Below are positions 12,802 through 26,000 of a DNA stretch of 64,000 nt, in pieces (positions within the stretch are counted from its first letter, which is position 1; each line of letters opens with the position of its first letter). Made by a program: the position numbers and the translations under genes. The stretch is taken from contig NOWV01000082.1 in assembly GCA_003344405.1 (NCBI GenBank), positions 248,001-312,000 of the forward strand, in the 5' to 3' direction. The notes under the pieces were generated by a model, which was not told where the DNA came from, made no database searches, and saw only the letters and a program-made list of their open reading frames with translations. The stretch is from Trichoplax sp. H2 (Eukaryota > Placozoa > Uniplacotomia > Trichoplacea).

Positions 12802-15800
12802 AACTATTACGAGTATATTTAGGTAGACAACCGGTATGCACTTGCATGAAAGTTTAATTCAACGGCAGCTTAATGACAATTTTAGGAGTGAAAATAGTTT
12901 GTAATGCAAGTCAAGACAATACCATAAAGTAATATTTGCCAGGGAAAGCTATAGCTATTATATTCTACTCTTGTTTTTTTAGCGCTAGTTGGCCCGAGCC
13001 ACTACGATGCTCATATTAAGCTTAAAATGCTTAGTACAATCACGATGATCCTATATTCTTCACTCTAGCGGCAAACGTTACACTCGTCACTATACTTTAA
13101 TCAGGGTATTTTTCAATCTAGTAAAAATAATACGTAATATTACAGTGTGAGTCTTCTATCTTATTATCGTAATTAATGGTAAACTGTAAGAATACTTAAC
13201 ATTGGCCATGTAGCTAGGATTAATATTCTGCATAATATATACTTTACATCATCCAATCAGAATAATCTTTCATCTAAACAAAATAGATCGAATGCTGTGT
13301 ACATGTCGTATGCATGAATTGATCACAAATTCAGTTCTCCAACTGGGAGTAGTTAGTTGCTAACAATTATCGGACTCATTTGATAAACATATTTAAGAAA
13401 ACAATATACAAATATTATAATAATGGGATGACTAAATATTGATACTTTAAAATTTGGTCATGTTTAACCTTTTCTGATGGATTATAAAATAGAAGCAAGT
13501 ATTAATATAGACTACGCGTATATTATGAATAATCATCCTGTAGCGCCATCAAGTTCTAAATATTTCAGTCAAGTATTCAAAAGTGATGCTAACATTATAA
13601 TTTTGCTATCAATTTTCCTGCTTGTAAATCAAGTACAATAAATTTTGATGCACATTTTGACATATGCACCTTGGCATATACATAAGAACAGGCACTATTT
13701 GTACCATTACATTTCAGCCTATATGATACATCAAGAATAAAATTTTTATTACGACGACATCGTTAACAATATCGACTTAGTAGTAAGCCAGATTTAACTG
13801 TTACACGGGTTAAATCATTAAAAATATACTAAATGTAAAATTAGAGTCTTCTAATTGTCACGGTACGAACTACCGTGAAGAAATAGCTATCTAAATTTGG
13901 TTAATATATTATAGTGATAATATATTACAACTAGTTACTTACAATAGGAATTACTCTAATTATAAATGTGTTACAGTAAATTTAATGCTGTGCTGTGATG
14001 TGCACTAAAATGATTCTGTGAATGGACATATTGTAGTCCGACTGTGAAGAATTAGTTAGTAGATGTTCTCACCTAAGTATTTTTATAGATGACTTGTGAA
14101 TGTTAGCTACTGTAGAAGGGTATATAAGCCCGTCAGATAGTTGAATAAAGCAGTTCTCAATTGTCTAGTCGAGTTTAACGTAGAATCAAAGGCATCTAAA
14201 TTCTTGTGAGGTAGTTAAGGGATACTGAATTCCGGAAGACTATAGTAATATAGAGATTTGTTTTACGTTATCCTTGTCACGAAGCTGGTTTGTGACACTA
14301 ATACAACGATAAAAATTGATTAGGCTGTACTTTTTTTATTAGTGCGTTAGCACACCACAGTTATCCTAAAATATTGTTCAATTTTATAATGAATCATAGT
14401 TACTAATGGAATTTGTTACGATATGAAAGAATTCATTGGAGAATGAGAACATTTGGATACCAAATACATACTTAATCGTTTATAGGCTATCCCGATCTGT
14501 CATTACATCCTCTTTATTTGGTATACATTTAAACTGAATGTCGATTAATGTAAGATTTCATACTAAAAGTTATTTAATCATGACTTACATTTCATGATCA
14601 TATTAAATAGATTTTATACACAATTGTAATCATAAAGAAAAATGTGTGAATAAAAGCTGGCTTGAAGACGTAAGTTAACTCAGCTTTGATGTAATTCCTA
14701 TTACAGCAATGACGAATATAGCACGAAGATGCGTACATTCAAAAATATCAATTCTAGCCAAAGCACAATTTATACCAATACACTGATATCATGTGAACAT
14801 TGTAAAGAACTAAAATTTTTAATAGAACACAAATAAGCATATCACTGAATTCAATAAAAAATTATAGGGAAATTTTGAAAATGATTGATCGATAAAATTA
14901 TTGAGTATCTTTAAACTAGCATGACCGGAAAAATACTTCGTGAGTACATCGAGTTCGGAAGTTGCTTTTATTAGATTTATAGCTCCTTAAACACCGATCT
15001 ATTTTCCCACAAGGCCTCGCGGGTAGTGAAGTAGACTCTTTACATACCTAACTAGAGCATACATTACTGTACCAAGCATAGGGTGCTATCATGTATTAAT
15101 TTAATCACTGATTACGGTATAACTAGAGTATACAATCTTATACTAAAAATGCACCTCTGATTATGATTACTCTAAATTTAAAGTAAATTTCAAATACTTT
15201 ACAACATCTACGACATAAATAGACGTAGAATTATTAGATAGAGATATACTCCTGCAGTTGCATTTGGCCAATGTGCAAGTGTCATTAAATGATGTTGGAG
15301 TTACTACTTGAATAGACTTGGGAATGTAATGATTTCATAGTCGTTCTCGAATTGCAATAACTCTTTGCCGTAATAAAGTATTTCAGGAATTTTTTATGTA
15401 ACCTTTCAAGTCTGATGTTTTTGAATTAGCATTTTATTAATAAATGAATTTAATTGTAAATACAATATGAGCTATTTCATGTAAGCTTTGGCGGATGTAC
15501 TTTAATCTTCATTTAAAGAAGGCCCTATACTATGCTGTCACACTGTAAAGGCTAAAATGTGATACTGCAATTAAATGTTCACAAATACAAAATTTATTTC
15601 GTTAGAATGCCTGCATTGATAAGCTAAACATTTTCCCAGCAGGACAGAAAAGAGTCATTAAAGAATAAACAAAAAATATAGCATTACAATATTTTAAATG
15701 CAGTTTACAGTTAATGCGGGATAGTGTACAGCTATTTTATAGATAAGATTCGTAACTAGTCATTACCGCTACTTGACACAGCTTCAATAAAATAATTCAA

Positions 15801-15907
15801 ATTTTTCACATGGCAAGATCTAATCTTACACAATCCACTGATCAAAAAGTTTTTGGTGGACTTAGTATCAGATCATAATAATATCCTCAACTTTAAACAT
15901 TGCTTAA
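12802..15907. other. Intergenic region between F-spondin 5' end and ACAD8 3' end
   Basis: No exon could be supported on either strand. It should contain the F-spondin promoter and the ACAD8 3' UTR. The only structure noticed is the LTR-like fragment near 14.1 kb. Confidence 0.5.
14095..14165. repeat. LTR-like fragment B
   Basis: The sequence agctactgtagaa, then ggtatataagcccg, then gaataaagcagttctc matches fragment A at about 7.5 kb in the same order. A TATA box followed about 25 bases on by AATAAA is typical of short LTR U3/R regions. No element body flanks it, so it could be a solo-LTR remnant. Confidence 0.3.
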
Positions 15908-18900
15908 TCAAAGAATACAATATTCCTTTAGAAGATCTCGAGATATTAGCATTCGCATAATTTCATTCGTACCTAAGTTTCATTCAATTGACAAGTTTAA
16001 GACGCGGCAAAACTCAAAACTTCGATTATAAGGTGTCTTACCTTCTAAAATTGTATGAACTCTTGCGTCACGCATGAACTGATGTACACCATATTCATTT
16101 AAGTATCCATAGCCACCGTGCATTTGTATAGCATCATTGCATATCTAAAGGAAGTAATATCTTAGAATTTCAGCTTACATTATTTAGCTTCTATTGAAAA
16201 GAAGGTAATAAGCAATTCAAAAGGCAACTAGAATTTTTTCTATACTTAATAGTAGGTCACGTAAAATTTGGCACCTTAAAACACTTTTCCGTTGCAAATA
16301 ATTTAGCCATAGAACATAAAGACACAAGATCTGGAGAACCGGCGTCAAGTGCTCTGGCAGCATTGCGTACCATCAACCGTGAAGCTACGAGGTCAGTTGC
16401 CATTTCCGCTAGCCTGAATTGCAAGTACTATCAAGCAGTAATACGTATCAACACAACGGGTGCTCTAAACTGATATTTCTAATTACAGGAATTTTAATTA
16501 ACCTGGTTACTAGCTAGAGGTCTTCCAAATTGCTTGCGTACGGCTAAGTGCTCCAATGACATTTCCAGTGTAGCTTGAGCAGCTCCCAGTGAACAAGACG
16601 CTATAAATATCAATTCAAAACAACACTTAGGAGGAATATATAGAAAGGTCACAGCTAGTACTGTAGCAAACATAGCCATACCATACCGATACTAACACGA
16701 CCCCCATTGAGTCCATGCATGGCAATATTAAATCCCTAAGCGATAAAGATTTACGATTTAAATCAGAAGTTGTATGATTGCAGCAGTATTAACATATGAT
16801 TAATATTACTTACAAGCATACACTATATAAGTAGCATCACAGAACTACAAGTTTTCTTACCTGTCCTTCTTGTCCAATAAGGTTCTTCTTAGGTACTCGA
16901 CAATCTTCGAACATGATGGCATGAGTCGGCTGTGTTTTCCAGCCAAGCTATTTATTATATTAATCGTTAATTCGTGATTCGCGATAAATAACAGGAACTC
17001 AAAAACAATTGGAACAAAGTCATGTATTCGTTATGAAGGCTCATAATCTACGACTATAGTTCGTAAATGGAAATTCTAGCAAAGACAACATGTTTCTAGA
17101 TGAATGATTAAAACCACTAATTAATTACTCACTTTTTTTTCGTTTTTGCCGAGGTTAATTCCAGGGGTTTCATTTTCTATCACTACGCATGATATCCCTT
17201 TTGAGCCTAATATATTTTTTAAATACGATCTATAAGTAATTTAGTTAAATACATTTATAGACTAACTCAAGTTAGCTTAAATATCGTAAATGAACTTTCT
17301 AATACATACGAATATTACCTTACCTGATTGACCAGTTCTAACCATTACAACATAGCAGTGACTTTCACCACTTATAAACATCTAAATGTAGATTGTCATT
17401 TATTTGCAGTAAATTGAGATCGATTAGTATTAGAACGCTGAGGCATAATAGATTTTGAAGTAGCTAATATGCCGATTATTATTTAGCAAAGCTCCTTTGA
17501 TCTAGATATTAGATTTATTTATACACCTTGGAACCATTAATAATATAATGATCTCCGTCAGATTTCGCTGTAGTTATTAGCGAGGCAGCATCACTCCCAC
17601 TCCCAGGTTCGGTTAGACAATAAGAGGCCCGTTTCTTGGAAAGAAAATAAAGATTTAACATCTAAAGTAATCACCAGACAGAAATATTTTTAACACAATA
17701 AGGCTTCATAACTTTTCGCTCCAATCTTAACATTACCCGAAAACTGGTTAAATCAGGAAGCCACCTCTCCCTTTGCTTTTGGTTTCCAAATTTATCAATC
17801 ATCCAACAACACATACTACAAATAAAGTGAAAATTAAAAATTAAAGTTCGAAACAAGAGCGACCATGCATTTGACTCGTGACTTACAAACGCATCTATCA
17901 AACATTTTTAAGTATTTACGAATTGATTCGGTCTCATATATATTGTAACAAGATTAGATTGGCAACATTTTGCAATGCTGTCAATGTGAATAAGAATTTT
18001 CTAAGTATCATAATTTTAAAATTAAATCGAACTGGAATATTAACGAGTGTTACAAATTGAGTGCTACTTGTGAATAGTAATATAAGCGGTAGTTGAGGTA
18101 CAGCCAGATGCCAGGGCCTCAGCAACTATAGATGAATCTACTCTCGATAAACCAGTACCACCAATATCTTCACGGCAATACATGCCTATAAATAAAAAAC
18201 ATAATGAAAATTATATTCTAAACAAATAAGATATTCTGGTATTCCTGTAACCCTGTCCGTAAATCTACACGAGAACAAGATAGATTCGCGTAGCTTGCAA
18301 CAGATTTACCTCCAAATCCTAAAGAACCAGCCTTTTGAATGGTAGAGATAGGGAAAATCTCCTACGAATTTAAAATCAAGTCAACACGGAAAGCAATAAT
18401 AGTGGTTAAGTGTATTCAACGATGATTATATATCATTATTAACATTATAAATATGATATGACTTTAGGTTCATACGTGTAATAGGTCATAACAAATACAG
18501 TACATTCATATCGCAGTTAAATCGAACAATTTGCAAGTACTGCTAGGAAGGCTATATTAAATAAACGGCTGATTTCATGTTCAAATAATACTTAGTAAAG
18601 GCTGTACCATTATTTCTCATCCGCAAGTGTAAACTTTAGTTGTACTGTACTTTAGTGCATACTTCAGCACGAACTTCTCTCTTTAAAATTATATAAATTA
18701 CCTCTGCAAACTGTTAACAGATGAATTATATTATTGTAACAATGGTAATAGCTCTCAAAGTATGACTACAGTTCTTAAACTATAAAGTTCGAAAATACAA
18801 TAATACTTTACTGTACGGTATGCTTCGCTAAAGTCTGCATCATAAATTACAGTCTCGCGAGGATACTGCACAAATTGAGGAGATTATTGCAATAAGAATA

Positions 18901-19864
18901 ATATGCTCGTATGACTATTACGAATGATGGAACAACTTACATTTTCATCCCAGTCTTTACGATTCGGTACCATTTCATTTTTCGCAAAATCTTGCGCGAC
19001 ACGTTGCAATTCCTTTTGTTCCGGGGTTAGTCCAGACGAAGCTGGCGATTTGATTAAGTTTGTTAAATTTTTTTTGAAACGAAGAGCGTTCACTATTATA
19101 TTTTTGTAAAGCTGAGTACTATACAGCGTTTGAACATCTCTAGATATCGACTACAAATTGTGAAGTATATTCAATGACAATATGCTGTATCATGTTAAGA
19201 TGATACAGCATATAACATAAAGTACAGTATGTGCAATTGTGCATGCTATACTGTTCAGTATACGATGCTGTAACTTATTACTGCATTGTACAGTATACTG
19301 TATTATTCTTGCATGCTATAGCATCATTAATCAAACGGCTTGAAGACAGCAACTGAACTGAATGTCAGTACACCTCATGCACGTATGCTACCGTTTAGTC
19401 TCATAATGACAAGGTAATGACAATTATAGCGTAGAGAAAATTAATTGAGCGTAAGAAGTTACGACTGCTGCAAGTTTTGTAGACTATTGCACAGTATACT
19501 GTACATAGTGGTAATCATTTTGTACTGTACATTTGTCCAAATGTCAGAGTGCAGTGGTAACAGACTGTACTGCACTGTTTGCACGTACTTTGCATGATTG
19601 CAATTTGAATCGTTGAGTACTGTATCAGGCAACACGCAACATTAATTCAATCAATAAGTTGTTAAGGTAATCAAGCCGTCGCCTTTAACAATCTACGGGA
19701 TCAATACAATATGATGACAAGAATATAGAAAACTTACGATCAGCACACAGCGCAATTTTCCGATGCTGTTGTTCGGGTCTTAATCTTGCGTATGCGTTGT
19801 AGTAGAGAAGATATTTAGCTCTAGAATTTTCGAATCTTCTCATAGCTGTTAAAGCCATTGTCAT
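15908..19864 (-). CDS. ACAD8: Isobutyryl-CoA dehydrogenase, mitochondrial
   Basis: Fourteen exons, 423 aa (human ACAD8 is 415): 19738-19864, 18941-19041, 18310-18361, 18068-18185, 17737-17815, 17527-17634, 17324-17381, 17133-17206, 16861-16947, 16687-16735, 16503-16600, 16275-16427, 16042-16144 and 15908-15972 (TGA 15908-15910). It catalyses FAD-dependent dehydrogenation of isobutyryl-CoA in matrix valine breakdown. Exon 1 gives an Arg-rich presequence and runs into [16 protein letters not shown]. The substrate/FAD stretch [13 protein letters not shown], the block [13 protein letters not shown] with [12 protein letters not shown], and the C-terminal [17 protein letters not shown] are intact; the Glu of LEG matches the catalytic base of this subfamily. 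The start is the ATG at 19864. A motif usually written FISGAGES reads FISGES here, two residues shorter. Intron 1 holds a hairpin and five-base repeats. Confidence 0.96.
19181..19212. repeat. Perfect 13-bp inverted repeat
   Basis: Arms tatgctgtatcat (19181-19193) and atgatacagcata (19200-19212) flank a six-base loop, gttaag. The hairpin is in ACAD8 intron 1. It sits at the edge of a stretch rich in tactgtac/gtacagta. Confidence 0.85.
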
Positions 19865-19944
19865 CACATTTAATCGACGGACGATATCGAAAAACAGATG
19901 TAGGTAACTGCTAGTGAGAAAGTAAGATGTGACAGCTATAAAGT

Positions 19945-20150
19945 AAAAAGTACAGTACTTACTTTACAGTACTGTACAGTACAGTACAGTGCTGTAGAGG
20001 TCATCAAGGTTTACAGTACTGTACTGTATTGTACTGTACTGTATAATACAGTACTGTACGGTGGCACAGAAGGCTCAGATGGTGACGGTAAAAATAGCAC
20101 GTAGTGTACAGTACTGTACAGTACAGTACAGTACTGTACAGTGCGAAGGC
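19945..20150. repeat. Orientation-switching TACTG/CAGTA microsatellite, 5' of ACAD8
   Basis: Runs of ACAGT and ACTGT units alternate direction at the palindromic joints TGTACA and AGTACT, for example gtacagtacagtgctgtag and actgtactgtattgtactg. It lies just upstream of the ACAD8 start at 19864. It is the same repeat as in the 31.6-39.7 kb arrays. Confidence 0.9.
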
Positions 20151-20206
20151 AATGACACTGACAACAGTGACATAAAAACTGCGTACGAAAACATTAATAA
20201 TAATTA

Positions 20207-20285
20207 ATTATATATATATATATATAAATAATATAATATATATACATATGTTATATATATGACAATATATATACAGTATATATGA
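20207..20285. repeat. AT dinucleotide tract
   Basis: An imperfect (TA)n tract broken by short interruptions, lying between the five-base array and the transposon relic. Confidence 0.85.
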
Positions 20286-20455
20286 TGCCGCCAATTTGAC
20301 ATTATTGACGGTGTACGCAATGATAATTATAATGACGGCAATGACATTATCAACGGTGCACGCGCAAATGCGCGTTGATAGTTGTTACCAAATAATTTTA
20401 CCAGAAAAGTTCATAAAACATGTAAGAAATTACGCAACTGGAACGAGAAATCATA

Positions 20456-20817
20456 AAATATTACTTTCACTTAGGATATGAGAATGAAGTAATCGTCCAG
20501 TTCTTGAATAATGCATGGTATAACGATTAGTTTTAAGTACCCTCAAACGACGAATACGAGAATTTGGATTAAGAAGGCACACTTACGTTAATGAAACTTA
20601 TTTAAGGGATGCCATTAGAAATGAAATGCAGGGTTCCGGTAGGTCGATAGGGTATAGAACTGTATGGCATTCCCTAAGATTACGACAACATTTACATTTA
20701 CCGAGAAGTACGGTAGCCAAAATCATTCGCGAAATTGATCCTGAAGGAGTTGCAACTAGACTTTCCAGCCGTACCGTAAACGTGAAGTCATGGACTACTA
20801 CTATTGCGATAAATCAC
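20456..20817 (+). pseudogene. Frameshifted relic of an integrase-type transposon ORF (N-terminal DNA-binding part)
   Basis: Three frames in succession give a recognisable series: YYFHLGYENEVIVQFL (about 20459-20506), then MHGITIS, then STLKRRIREFGLRRH, then the long open part NEMQGSGRSIGYRTVWHSLR and REIDPEGVATRL ending at a stop at 20815-20817. This resembles the HTH region (HGIxIS, TLKRRLRELGL, GYRxMHxxL, DPEG) of integrase-core proteins carried by Ginger-like or Gypsy-derived elements, as I remember them. At least two frameshifts are needed to read it. The catalytic D,D,E core and its WHIDGYDKL landmark do not follow. It is a dead copy; family placement is from motif memory only. Confidence 0.5.
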
Positions 20818-21761
20818 TGATTTAATAAGGGGTTAGGATGGAAAGCGTGCGGAGTTCTACAAGTTTCGGCTGCAAGCCGCTGACCCATAGAATGACTTAT
20901 ATGTGTACTTCACACTTCACAGAATCGTTAGTAACATCACAGAAATTATTATTCGTCCGAGGAATAATTTCATCTTATAATATCACTAAAATTGCAAACT
21001 GCTGGGCTCGATAGAATTGGAAGAGCCATAGGAGTTACTATTATACTCTTAATACAGCTTACGGCGCGATAAAATATTTCGTGTACGTTCAATTCTTTAA
21101 TTCTTAACGTTTATGATGGGTGTGACATGATAAAGTAGTAATAGGCAGTAAGTACAAATAAACGCCATGATCAGAATGTACAGTAGAACATCAATCAATA
21201 TATCAAAGCTCTTAATCGTATGGCATAGTGTGGGGTTCGGCTAGTCATAAATGTGAATAAATTCACACGAAGCAAAGGTATACTGTACAGTTTGCACCCT
21301 ATAGTAGTTATTATTGAATTAACAGCTCGTCCGAACCAATACAAAGCGAATTAGTATGTCATCATTATTAATAATTAATTTAAGTAATAACGGTAATATA
21401 TTACTTAATTTCACATGTGCAATAAGTGTAAATCACTTACTAATTATTGTTTTGGAAATCATGGTACTGTGAAGTTTAAACTAGGACTAATTCAAATACC
21501 TGAATTACGATAGAATTGATAAAGAGAAAAATAAAATGAAAAATAAAAAGATCGTCAAATCAAAACTTTTCTAGCTGTCTATGATCAAAATCAAGACCTT
21601 GTAAGTGATATGATAATTGTGCAGTTATTAAAATTAAAACTCTGGCTACCGTACCTTTCCATAATACTAACAAATCGATTTAAGAATGAACGAGTATTCG
21701 AAAATTTAACATTGAGACAGAGTTAGATGATCAAATTCAAACGTAACAGTCTAATACACAA
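20818..21761. other. Intergenic region
   Basis: Nothing coding could be supported between the transposon relic and the protease 3' end. Confidence 0.5.
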
Positions 21762-23014
21762 TTATTCAATATTTGCATTTTCTTTCAGCCAGGCCACAAA
21801 TTTACTGATATCAGTGAAAACAGTAAAATCTTTTACCGGGCCACATCCTAAAAGACGTAAGAATGAATCAAATTTAAATCTATTGCAATTATAGTTATGA
21901 TTTTACTCTCTGAATGTGATGTACCGTTAAAACCCTATCTCCTGCAAGCAGGTATTATACTTTCTGCTTAAATTAAAACTGTTGACACTGAAGATTTTGT
22001 TGCTCTGACCTTGTCCCCAAAATACGATACCACTTAACACTGCATAGTCACTTCCAGGCTGACGACAAATTAATGGGCTACCACTATCACCGTGACATAC
22101 ATCAGTCATAGTATCTAACATTCTAGCACAAGCCATCGTTGAAGAAATAGCTCCGTTATAAAAATTACTTCCGTTACATATATGAGAATCTATCGTTCTG
22201 ATTTGTAAAGATCTCAGTCTTGAATTACTACGCTCATAGAAACTCCATCCTGATATTAAACATGGGTATCCATTGAAGAAATGAATACTATCTTCTGCGA
22301 TGCAAATAGGACTTACATATTCATTAATTTTTGCATCATTTTCCAATTCTATAAGAGCCATATCGTATGAGAAAGTTCGAAAGTCGAATTCAGGATGAAC
22401 TGTTCTTTAAAGATATCGAAATTGGTAAATAAAAATCGTAAATACTTATATGAATGTAGTAACAAATGATATTTACACTTATATCACTTACATCTCTATT
22501 ATTGATCGTGAGAACTTGTATTGTACTGTATTCATAATTGGAATTATTTACTTACATCTTTGAAATTTTAAGCGACTGCTGATTTTCAGTAGATCGAAAC
22601 AAATCAGTTATTCCTAATTTTATTTTAATACTATTAGATGGCATCCATGTAGGTAGACAATGCGCAGCAGTAACGATCCATTTAGGAGCAATCAAGGCAC
22701 CGCTACAAAAAGGAGACTCTTTAAAGAAAAAAACTGCTTGCCATGGTAGGAAATACGGATCAACGACATCAGTTCCAATTTGATCATTAGATATTGATCT
22801 CAAAACCTTCATGGGCAGCTTATTGCATCTGGTTTTGCTTTCTTAACTCGACAGCAAAAAATAAAGTAAGGTAAATTGTTCAGAAAGGAAAATTATGATT
22901 TTCATATAGACCAAGATATCGTGCATGATTAGTACTGATGGTCTCACCTGTAATTGTAGCCATAAAACTAATTAAATAAAAAGTTATACATGCTTTGGAA
23001 AGTTTGGAGACCAT
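21762..23014 (-). CDS. Secreted S1A (trypsin-fold) serine protease with atypical N-terminus
   Basis: Four exons: 22948-23014, 22556-22841, 22010-22404 and 21762-21847 (TAA 21762-21764); 277 aa. Exon 1 encodes a signal peptide (core ITFYLISFMATIT). The triad is complete: His in VTAAHC, Asp in SYDMALIEL, Ser in CHGDSGSP. Asp six residues before the Ser (TDVCHGDS) predicts cleavage after Lys/Arg. Cysteines fit the 42-58, 136-201, 168-182 and 191-220 bonds, and a propeptide Cys (RCNKLP) could pair with the Cys of SPICIAED. Odd points: the mature end after the basic site reads SISNDQIG instead of IVGG, GDSGGP is GDSGSP, and the loop usually PGVYT is FTVFT. It could be an active enzyme with altered activation or a reduced-activity homologue. 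A single short trypsin domain with no CLIP or other module. Confidence 0.9.
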
Positions 23015-23082
23015 CTCTGATTCAGAGCAATCTGTCAGTAGTTTAAAACGAGAGAAGCAGTTGTTACAATGTGCATAACTAA

Positions 23083-23090
23083 TAAATATA
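23083..23090 (-). promoter_or_regulatory. Possible TATA box of the protease gene
   Basis: TATATTTA on the minus strand lies about 70 bases before the protease ATG, a suitable place for a core promoter. AT-richness makes chance occurrence common. Confidence 0.3.
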
Positions 23091-26000
23091 AGATGCCGCT
23101 GTCCATAAAATTAATCTACTTTGTGAGAGCTAAGGTATCTAATGTCATACGTATTATATGCTAATTGCGTTAAGGACGCCTAAAAAGAAGGCTAATTTTA
23201 AATCATGAAATAGATACACGAGCAACCTATTGACTAAATAAAAAATTATTTGAACCACTTTTGGGTTGATCATCAAAAACATCGATGTTTTAAGGTATAG
23301 CTTATTGAAGCAATAAGAAATAGCAGACTGTACGATACACTTAACATATATTTATTCATATGATAAAAAAAAAATTTAATTTTTAGCTTCATCATTTAAT
23401 TCCAAAGTACTGAAGATCATATTTATATCAGTTGAGGGTACTTTATGGTCTCATGAATCTTGATGCAAGTGCGATATGACCCTTAAAAATTTTCCACATC
23501 TACGTCTGTGTGAGAAAAAATCGGTGGTAAATTTTACTAGTATATTAATCTAAATTATATAATCTTACCGACAAATAGCGGGTATGAGTGTAGTAAAATA
23601 TTTTAAAATATATATTCTAGTAACAAGAAGTTAATAGCTTTCCCTTAGAACCCTTCAGCCGCTATATTATAATCATTGATCACCTACAACTTCATGTAAA
23701 ACTCCTCGACACTATATTTATCGTGACTACAATAGGAAAAGCATGTTTTAAATATTTGTTTGTGTATCAATTTGTAATGTGTTTCGTATTAAAACAGTAA
23801 AAATTCCATTTTCACTAAGCTACTTTGTTGCCCCCATGCATGTGTATATAATAGTTTTTTTGAATCATAGATAGCTACTATAAATATTTGTTTATAAGTA
23901 ATTATAAGATTAAATTCATAGAATAAAGGGTTCTGCCTGATGGTCTTAAGTAAACATCATCTAGATTGTATTATTCTATTATATGCTTATGCCGTACAGT
24001 ACCATAATTTTGGCGAACTTCAATATCCTCAGGTGGTATCGAGGAACGTAACTTAAATGGCAATAATTCCTTTAAAATGGTATTTCAATCCGAGTTATCA
24101 ATAGGAATATCATTTTTATAGGAATGAGTGCCGTTTATTAAAGTTACCTTCCACAATGGCGATTCAGATATCTTCAAAGCACCCAAACTGCAATAATTAC
24201 AGGGGAATTGATCCTGTCGCTAATATAAATTCGCATGCACAGATACCGGTGTTAATGTAACAATTAGCAAATCATCTAGCGCTGTATAACCAACTGACTT
24301 ATTTTTTTCTTCGCCAATTTGTTATGTTGCCGCTAAATATCAGTTATTAACTTCAGAATTTACACTACATATTAGCAGCGACTATCTTATTATAATCAGT
24401 CATTGAAATCAGCCGAAAACCATTACTTTCATCACACTTGTAGAATATATGGGGCTCCTCAAATTTGAAGTAATCACTAAAGTTTGATATTTGATTTTAA
24501 AGTTAATACGTGATTAAAATTTGCATCTTACAAATCAATTAGAGAAAGACAGATTAATTACATGAGGATTTAGTTAAGTTGTAATTAAGTTATATCGCTG
24601 AAGTTTGCTGAAGTTACGGTATTCTCACATCTGCATGCGTTTATAGCGAAATTGTATCATCGCTACGGTGTGATTAGCACTCAAGTGTTAAAGTATGGAG
24701 TATCTAGCCTTTACGGTGTAATTCTTGTCAGCTTAGCGCCGCATATTCCGTAGATATGCAAACGCTACACCCCGTTATATTACTTTTTTCTAGAGTAAAA
24801 TGAATTACAGTAAACGAACGCCATAAGTTTTGCGCAAACCTCAACTGATTAAATACTAAATGAAATGATCACGATTTAATATTGCTATGAACTAAGGTTA
24901 ATATACTGTAAACAAATTAACAAAGTAATTTCAGGCGGTTTAAATCCTTCCCAAATTAGATAGCAGTATTTAGTCGCTGCTTAGATATTATGTAGACACC
25001 ACTTGTATTTAATCCTATTCGATATCAAGTATAAGTTAACATACGTACGCATAATATATCACTAAGTAACAAATAGCTACGATATGAAATGCTGAAAATG
25101 TCAACTTTTATTAACTACGCGTATATGTTTTCTAATTTAATTTCTGTACAATGTTTATTATGATTATTCCTGACGATAGACACGTATATTACGGTATCTA
25201 AATCTAAATTGTAAGGCTATTTGTTATCTCAAGGGATGTCTTAAAAGCAAACAATCAATAAATTTACGGAACTGCAGCATGTGCATTATTATGATATCAT
25301 AAAACCATAACGTCTTGCAATGTTTAATTATACACTGCTATTCAAAATTGACAATTTTGAATAGCAATGAATTATCTATCACATCCCATATTTGAGATAC
25401 ATACCGTATGGTACGGTACTACATTCGAAGCACCATTTGAATAGATTAATGAAAATGACATAGATTTATGAAGTATTTGATATTGTTGCCATGATAATGA
25501 CACAGTATCGGTTGCTATTCCATTTGCTCACAAATATTTAATAATCATCGTAAGATTAAATCACAAGGACTTACACGCTCCCTCTGTACTATATATGCTT
25601 AAATTTCGATAAATGGAGAAAACATACTTGATTCTTATCTAAATTATACTTCTTTGGAATTGATATACTATAGCTACTTTGTATCGACGAGCAGATGACA
25701 TCAAATTGTCCATTATTTGTGCATAGTAAAAATTTGAACAGGACGTCACCGATTATATTATATTAATTGCTTAGTTTATCTGCATTTTCTTATTTTTGAA
25801 TTGATGATTGTGTTAATTAGTAAGCTGGTAACGCTGCATGTACGTGCCTATTTTTCGCTCATTCCTAACTAGGGTTGATTCTATTCTTAGGAATAGCCGT
25901 AACATATATAGATAATATAATACGAGTTCATAACTCGCTGCTGATGCGAAAGACTTCTCAATATCAGGAGGGCAAGATTTACAAAGGAGTAATTGTCGCC

